The notes under the pieces were generated by a model. That model made no database searches, was not told where the DNA came from, and saw only the letters and a program-made list of their open reading frames with translations. A DNA stretch of 64,000 nucleotides from Schistosoma haematobium (lineage: Eukaryota; Platyhelminthes; Trematoda; Strigeidida; Schistosomatidae), in the NCBI RefSeq assembly GCF_000699445.3, contig NC_067195.1:56958465-57022464 (forward strand), in the 5' to 3' direction. This document shows positions 58,341 to 64,000 of this stretch, one piece after another. Made by a program: the position numbers and the translations under genes. Within the stretch, counting starts at the first letter, position 1. Every line of letters starts with the position of its first letter.

Positions 58341-58796
58341 ATTCCAGTACTAATCACAATCCAAACATTGCAGTAAAATTGGTCTGGGATTTTCATTTTA
58401 TTTATCGTAGTATTATTTATGATTGGTAAAATGCGCATTTTAAACAAGTTTAACAGTTGTTCTATAACCATATTTCCATTAATAACTCTGAGAAGATCAA
58501 AACTAAGAATTTTTTGCTATAACAAAATTTGACTGAATGATTTCGGTGTATAGGAAAGAAATTTTATTGCTAAATAAGTCTCTGGACAATGCTGACGGAC
58601 AGCTAGGCCACTGTTTTAGCAATAAATCAAGCAACTTCCAGCGATAGCATTTGTAGTGAGCTTTTGTTATGCACTAAAAACATATTGAGATAATCATAGA
58701 TCTAACATTGATTACGGAAAGTATAGGTTCATCCAAGTGACGTATAAACAGTAGACATCTAATAAAAAAAATAACTACCAAACCCAATTTTACATT

Positions 58797-59065
58797 CACT
58801 TGGTATTGTTTTACTTGAATCTTCCTACTGATTTTTAGGACCTCAATCGATCAACCACTCCACCCCATTGCACAAGCAAGTGGCTATCCGAACTCGGTAG
58901 CTAAATGGATAACTCGATGGCATTTGAAGCGAACGACACTGGGTTCGAGTTCAAGGGTGAACATGAATTGTGAGATGCAGGTACATCCAGTTGACGAGTC
59001 CTAAATAGGAAGAAACGCGCGTCCTGGATTCCACTGCTATTCATTATCAATCTTTGCTTATAATG
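58797..59065 (+). repeat. Sm-alpha SINE, first unit of a tandem dimer
   Basis: The 5' arm (58797-58860) leads to GCACAAGCAAGTGGCTATCC, the tRNA-like head (A box TCGGTAGCTAAATGG, B box GGGTTCGAGTTCAAG) and hammerhead (58985-59029). C3 is T and the stem II pair at the core is G-A; GAAA and GTC kept. A reversed copy of the arm follows at about 59127-59186, so the unit is bracketed by inverted repeats of about 60 bp. Confidence 0.9.
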
Positions 59066-59126
59066 CTCGTAAATTAAGGCAATATCGAGGCAATACGCAC
59101 AGTATGCACATATGTCAATAAGAGAC

Positions 59127-59375
59127 TGATCAATTGCAGTTCTAAACATCAATGGAAAGATTCAAGCAAAACAATACCAAGTGAATTTAAATTCACCCCA
59201 TCGCACAAGCAGGTGGCTATCAGTACTCAGTAGCTAAGTGAATAACATGATGGCATTTGAGGCGAACAGTACTGGGTTCGAGTCTCAGAGTGAGATGCAG
59301 GTACATCCAGCTGACGAGTCCCAGATAGGACGAAACGCGCGTCCTGGATTCCCCTGATAGCCACTATCCGTCTTC
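59127..59375 (+). repeat. Sm-alpha SINE, second unit of the tandem dimer
   Basis: Preceded by the reversed arm, then CACAAGCAGGTGGCTATCAG, A box (AGTAGCTAAGTGAATAAC), B box (GGGTTCGAGTCTCAG) and an intact-looking hammerhead. A stretch of about 15 bases found in other copies (AACATCAACTCTGAG-like) is missing between B box and ribozyme. Confidence 0.9.
59305..59349 (+). ncRNA. Sm-alpha hammerhead ribozyme with intact core
   Basis: Stem I ATCCAG/CTGGAT (59305-59310/59344-59349), core CTGACGA (59311-59317), stem II GTCC/GGAC (59318-59321/59328-59331), GAAA (59332-59335), short GC-rich stem III (CGCGC) and cleavage triplet GTC (59341-59343). Every invariant hammerhead position is met, and the layout is the schistosome ribozyme. 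Cleavage would occur after C59343. Among the eight Sm-alpha copies only this one keeps all core residues. Confidence 0.85.
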
Positions 59376-59559
59376 GCTTCCAATTTTATGTGTTCTAATT
59401 TCTATGAAAAGGAAGAGCTAAGTTAATATAATAAGTTAATGTAATAAATTTCTTCAGTGGTACAGTACTTATTTTTTTAAAAAATCGTTTGCAAGGGAAT
59501 TTAGATCTGGTGATCATATACTGAAAATCATTTTTCAAATTATTCATAGTTCATATTAC

Positions 59560-59830
59560 GGATTGACCTTAGTGAGATCATTATTGAGAACCAGGAAGTA
59601 CTGGAAACATGTTTCATCCTAACACAGGACCTCACCCTCAATAGTATCTATCCATGACTACCTTTCAGGGATCGAACTTATGACCTTCATTCTTGAAGTT
59701 AGACATGCACAACACTGGACAATGGTCTAGTGGTCTAAAAGTTAAATGTTTGTCATAAGAATCAAAGGGTCTGAGTTCGGTCGCCGGCAGTAAAATAATG
59801 GATTCAAACTGGTAAAGTCTCATATTAAAA
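59560..59830. repeat. Degraded HH-B pair
   Basis: Reversed hammerhead/tail-like part (AACCAGGAAGTACTGGAAAC ... TTTCATCCTAAC) at 59590-59680, then a head-like + strand part (CAATGGTCTAGTGGTCTAAA and GAGTTCGGTCGCCGG) at 59720-59800. Confidence 0.6.
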
Positions 59831-61100
59831 TGAAATAGCTCTCCATTCTTTTAAATTTCTCTTTAAAGACCTGTATAATCTTTTTAACTCTAGATTACTC
59901 AGTATATTATTTTATTGTCATATGTATTTTTCTGATCAGTAAATTAAACCCGTCAAATAAATACAAATAATTTACGATCATGATACCAATGTAGACAACC
60001 TAATAAACATGTCAAATTACAAAGCAAATGACACCATTATTCAAAATTTTATCAACTTGTATACCACCTTAACTACGAAAGTATTCAATCATAAGAAAAA
60101 TCTCTCTAAATAACTTATCCATATCGAGTACTTAAATTTATTTACTCATATAAGACTATTCATTAATCTTAAATTTGGCGTATATTTATGTATCAAAAGG
60201 GGTTTTGTATATGTTTACTTTAGAATAACTTATTTGTCATTAAATTGACAGTTTCAGTATTTTGAAAAATGGATTATTTGTAAAATAATAATAATAATGT
60301 ATCTAATAATTAAAATTCATACTAACATTTACATACAATTGTGCATTGATACACAGACTCACACATGCACATACGCACACATATACAGAGATATAACTTT
60401 ACGGATATTCTATGGTAATCATGAATCCAGACTTTTTCTTTTTATTAAAATTAACTTCCATTAAATAGTGAATTATTAATAATAATGAGTCTAAAGATAT
60501 ATGAAGATGATTACTTTCATTGTGTTTTTTTTCTAATTTATTTGATTATTTTTCTCTCTACTAATTTTTTTTTCCAATGAAATGAAATCACTTCTCACAA
60601 TTCAACTTGTTCTCTTAACTTTTTTTATTACTACTTATTTCCCCTTATTTTATTGTTATTAGTTTTATCCTCCCTACCCTGATATATAATATATGGTTTG
60701 CCTTTGAGTTTTTGATTATCATCCACCCCACCTCCGAGACAAGAGAAACAGGATGCATAAATTAAAAAAAGAATCTTTAAACCACACACACACACACATA
60801 CGCTAAAAAAGGAGTGTACCATATCCACAACCACATCGATAAACAAATAATCATGGTAAGAAAAGTATTCTGGCGCCATTTTAAATGAAAAACTATATAA
60901 ATGATAATAGAAAATGAATAAAAAAACGAAAAAATGAATACTTTATTTTTGTAATAATGCATTACCTACCTTAGTAATATTTTATTTAATGACTGGATTT
61001 AACTTCACAATTGGTTAGGTTAAGAAGAGTATTTTTACCATTCACGTTAATACCGACATAGGTGATATCACATGGAATAATCAAACCATTAATATCGATA
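59830..61100. other. AT-rich DNA with a short (CA)n tract
   Basis: No gene recognised. A (CA)n run lies at 60784-60800, and a possible HH-B tail stub (AAAAGGGGTTTTGT) at 60198. Confidence 0.4.
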
Positions 61101-61107
61101 ATAGTTT

Positions 61108-61195
61108 GCCCAAGACAGAGTTGAATGGAGAATGCTGATGGGCGACCTATGCTCCTCTACGATGAGTAGCAAACATAAGTAGTAGGTAAGTAATT
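61108..61195 (+). mobile_element. Extreme 3' end of an RTE family I element
   Basis: CAAGACAGAGTTGAATGGAG and the following 60 bases match the last codons of the complete element ([16 protein letters not shown] region) and its GTAAGTAA end; it is a severely 5'-truncated insertion. Confidence 0.72.
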
Positions 61196-61806
61196 GATAC
61201 TAGTAGTAGTAGTGGTTATGATAGTAGTAATACAGATATAATAACCGTAACAAGTATCCAGAGATTGTTGTGAATGTAAATTTGCATTCGAGTATAATCA
61301 TTAGTAGATTTACAATAAATTATAGAACGAGACAATTCTTTATAAACCACAAAAAATACATACAAAAAAATAGTCACATTTTATGGGAATATGTATAACC
61401 TAAATATATGTGTGTGTAGATAAAACGGCACTATCATTCACGAAGTTTCATCCCCTGTTCACATCATTTGTACAGATAAAAGACTAATGATTATGGTCGT
61501 TTGAAGGAATTACAATTGTAGAAAATACATATCAATCTATTTAATAAATAGATTAGTCTTTCATAAGATAAAGATTATTTTCCACCAAATTAATAAAAAC
61601 AAAATGTATATTACAACTAGGTAATTTATTTCAAGATTTTCAATCCATTACTTGTTCTTTCTTTTTCATATGTTTCAATTGGAGATATTTTTCTTCCAAT
61701 AAAGTGAACACTAATTAATTATACTTTAATGTTTATGTATAATCTGTCAGTTTGCCAATATTTGTTGTACAGAGGTTAATTATTATCATATAAATTGTCT
61801 TATTTA

Positions 61807-62085
61807 AATATCAGAAAGGGATTTTGTGGAAATTGCAGTAATTTAGTTAGTAATTAGTTGAGTTCATGAGTCGATTAAAACTAGACTACCATGGAAAACC
61901 TGGAAGCACTGGACGGCCGTTTCGTCCTAGTATAGCTCTAGAGGTTAAGCGATCGCGCGTGAGATCGAAGGTTCCTGAATGCGCACTACTGAGGAGTTCC
62001 ATACTAGGACGAGACGGTCGTCCAGTGCTTTCAGGTTTTCCAAGGTGATATAGCTTTAATTGACTTATGAACTCAACTATTATTT
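61807..62085. repeat. Head-to-head HH-B pair joined inside the element
   Basis: 61807-61935 is a reversed tail and hammerhead 3' part (GGACGGCCGTTTCGTCCTAG). From about 61936 a + strand copy resumes within the tRNA-like head (GCTCTAGAGGTTAAGCGATC) and continues through hammerhead (core CTGAGGA, but GAAA changed to GAGA) to the tail. The B box region is shortened. Confidence 0.8.
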
Positions 62086-63105
62086 AAGTATATTCAAAAT
62101 GCGATGATACTATTTATTACTCCTCAGTAGAATGACAGATTATTTTTGAGATTAACTTTTTAGTAGGATATATGAAACAGATATACAGAAATGTCAGTTG
62201 TTAGGAAATTTAGTCAATTTTTCTATGAGCCTAGCATCATTAAAAATGAATATAACTAACATTTATGAAAAAGATATAATTATTAATTAGTCCCCAATAA
62301 AGTTTGAAATAATATTCATAGGTATCATGGTCATAGATCTCACTGTTGAACTATTCACACACATAACTGAATGACAGTCATTCAACTGCAAAAACCAAAT
62401 ATTATACTGTGATAAATATGATTGTCTAATTTGAAGTTCTAATTTTACACGTTTTTCGACTTTCTGTAGGTTACGAGAGAGGATTTTAAAAGTTAGTGAT
62501 ATATAACTAATTAATTAAACAATAATTTCGGATTATTCATTATTTCGATCGTAAATGCGGTTTCTTCAGACCCCCTACTGTAGAAGTTTCTTAACGACAC
62601 AATACCAATAAAACCTGATTTATTTTCTTATAAACTATGGGTATATGAACAAAATTAACTTTTAAATTACTCACTACATTGAAACACAGATATATGAATA
62701 AAGGATAATCTTTTCAATAAGTTCTCTTCAGATTCTATTCATGGTATATATCTGTGTTTTAATATGATGGGAATGTTTCAGTGATTAAACTATTATGATC
62801 TCACTACGTTATTACAACACAGAGTATTGCATAAGAGTCAATTGTTTCTAAATTTATAATGAGACTTGATATGACACATTTATTATTGTTTGTTCAGTAG
62901 AACTATATACACGTATCTATAATCAGAATTCATTCAAAGGAACAAGTCTTAACTAAATTTTCTTACTCGTATATTTTTTAAGAAACAACTTTAAATACTT
63001 ACAATTTTGACGCAAATAACCTCATAGCGCTATTAGTGAAGCGATTTTGTGGAGATAATTCTAATCATATAAATAACAGAAAAACAACTTGGTATCCACT
63101 CCGTC
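62086..63105. other. No features recognised
   Basis: AT-rich DNA without coding signal or a repeat family seen elsewhere in the window. Confidence 0.4.
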
Positions 63106-63109
63106 CTAC

Positions 63110-63285
63110 AATTAAGTGGATTTCTGAAATCAATAGCTAAGTTGATAACGCGTTGGTGTGAAGCGGAAGATACTGGGTTTGAGTACCGAATTAGACATCA
63201 ACTTAGGGGTGTAGAAACATCTAGATGACAAACGATTAATCAGATAAGACGCATATTGTGGATTCTATTGTCAGCCACATTCCGT
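63110..63285 (+). repeat. Degraded Sm-alpha SINE
   Basis: Head like CAATAGCTAAGTTGATAACG, B box GGGTTTGAGTACCGA, ribozyme remnant CATCTAGATGACAAACGATT with AGATAAGACGCATATTGTGGATTC, and GTCAGCCAC end. GAAA and stem II are lost. Confidence 0.65.
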
Positions 63286-64000
63286 CTGTGTCATAATGGG
63301 CAAATCGAAGCATTCCACACAGGGTGAACATATAACAAACAAGAATGATAAAATTTCAGTCGAAATATCAACTACAGTGTAATCCAAACAATTATAAATT
63401 AAGATTTCTTATTTATACTCAGGAGAAAGTCGAAGAACACGTCATAGTTTTTTAAGTGAAATAATTAATTCTTAGTCCACTAGTTTTATAGGAAAAAACC
63501 TATCAACAAATTAAATTATTAACCAGACATTATAAAGAAGAGGATTAACTTTATAAATTAAGTTAAAAAAGCCAACTACTTGGGACCAGAGATGGTTGTA
63601 CGGTTGTCCTATGCCCCTTTAAAATTGGTGAGTGAGAAAATTCACTTAGGTTAAAATTTAACATAACTATTATTTAGTGTTGTAACAGTAGATCCATAGA
63701 ATTCTGATACAACAATCAAATACTAGTGTCCATAATGTGAAGTTTACATCATCTTGACTCAACCCCGTGTCTTCGGGAGATATGAGTAGCAAACTGAATC
63801 AACACAAATCATCCAGAGGATACATATACAGATAGACAACTTTGAATTACAAGGTTTGAAAGATAACCCAAACAACCAGAAAACATAATTTTAACAGCAG
63901 AAGAAAAGAACACTGATGGAAGTTTCTGATTTAAAAGCATACAATTGAATGAGTTACTTCTCAAAGGTTACTATAACTTCTAAGAGCTTTTTAATCCAAG

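Noticed and set aside
60631..60962. Possible signal-peptide exon of the BMP gene on the - strand
   Set aside because: The hydrophobic Cys/Val run comes from the (CA)n repeat, and no donor in the required phase was evident.

Overview
This is AT-rich, intron-bearing nuclear DNA of a blood fluke, almost certainly the genus Schistosoma. Three things support this: (1) several copies of a tRNA-derived SINE whose 3' part folds as the schistosome Sm-alpha hammerhead ribozyme; (2) RTE-clade and CR1-like non-LTR retrotransposons of the schistosome type; (3) two animal genes with long, repeat-filled introns. The species cannot be fixed from the sequence alone.

Layout. 1-1250: last exon and 3' end of an unrecognised + strand gene. 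3325-17380: UBA5, the UFM1-activating E1 enzyme, + strand. Five coding exons (3338-3558, 6129-6276, 7891-8133, 9193-9426, 16584-17048) join in phase to about 436 aa. Its introns hold a complete RTE-type element with a 16-bp target-site duplication (9813-13133), pieces of a second RTE family, two copies of a 3'-(TAAA)n-tailed repeat and hammerhead-SINE debris. 17050-39850: intergenic and dense in repeats (RTE, CR1-like, SINEs, a 350-bp foldback element, a 275-bp inverted repeat pair, microsatellites). 39853-48325, - strand: the two 3'-terminal coding exons of a BMP/TGF-beta ligand, separated by a 6.9-kb intron; the 5' exons were not found. 48326-64000: probably BMP upstream intron or flank, with more SINEs, a decayed coding segment near 50.8-51.6 kb and degraded retroelement DNA at 56.5-58.4 kb. 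UBA5 and the BMP gene converge; nothing suggests they work together.

The most interesting content is the small-repeat landscape. Besides Sm-alpha there is a second abundant tRNA-headed repeat, here called HH-B, whose 3' part can be drawn as a homologous hammerhead with different but complementary stem I and, in some copies, compensatory stem II changes. Most copies carry core or stem lesions. One Sm-alpha copy (59305-59349) and one HH-B copy (49223-49267) keep a fully consistent core. Both families repeatedly occur as head-to-head inverted pairs, and Sm-alpha also as a 320-bp-period tandem dimer.
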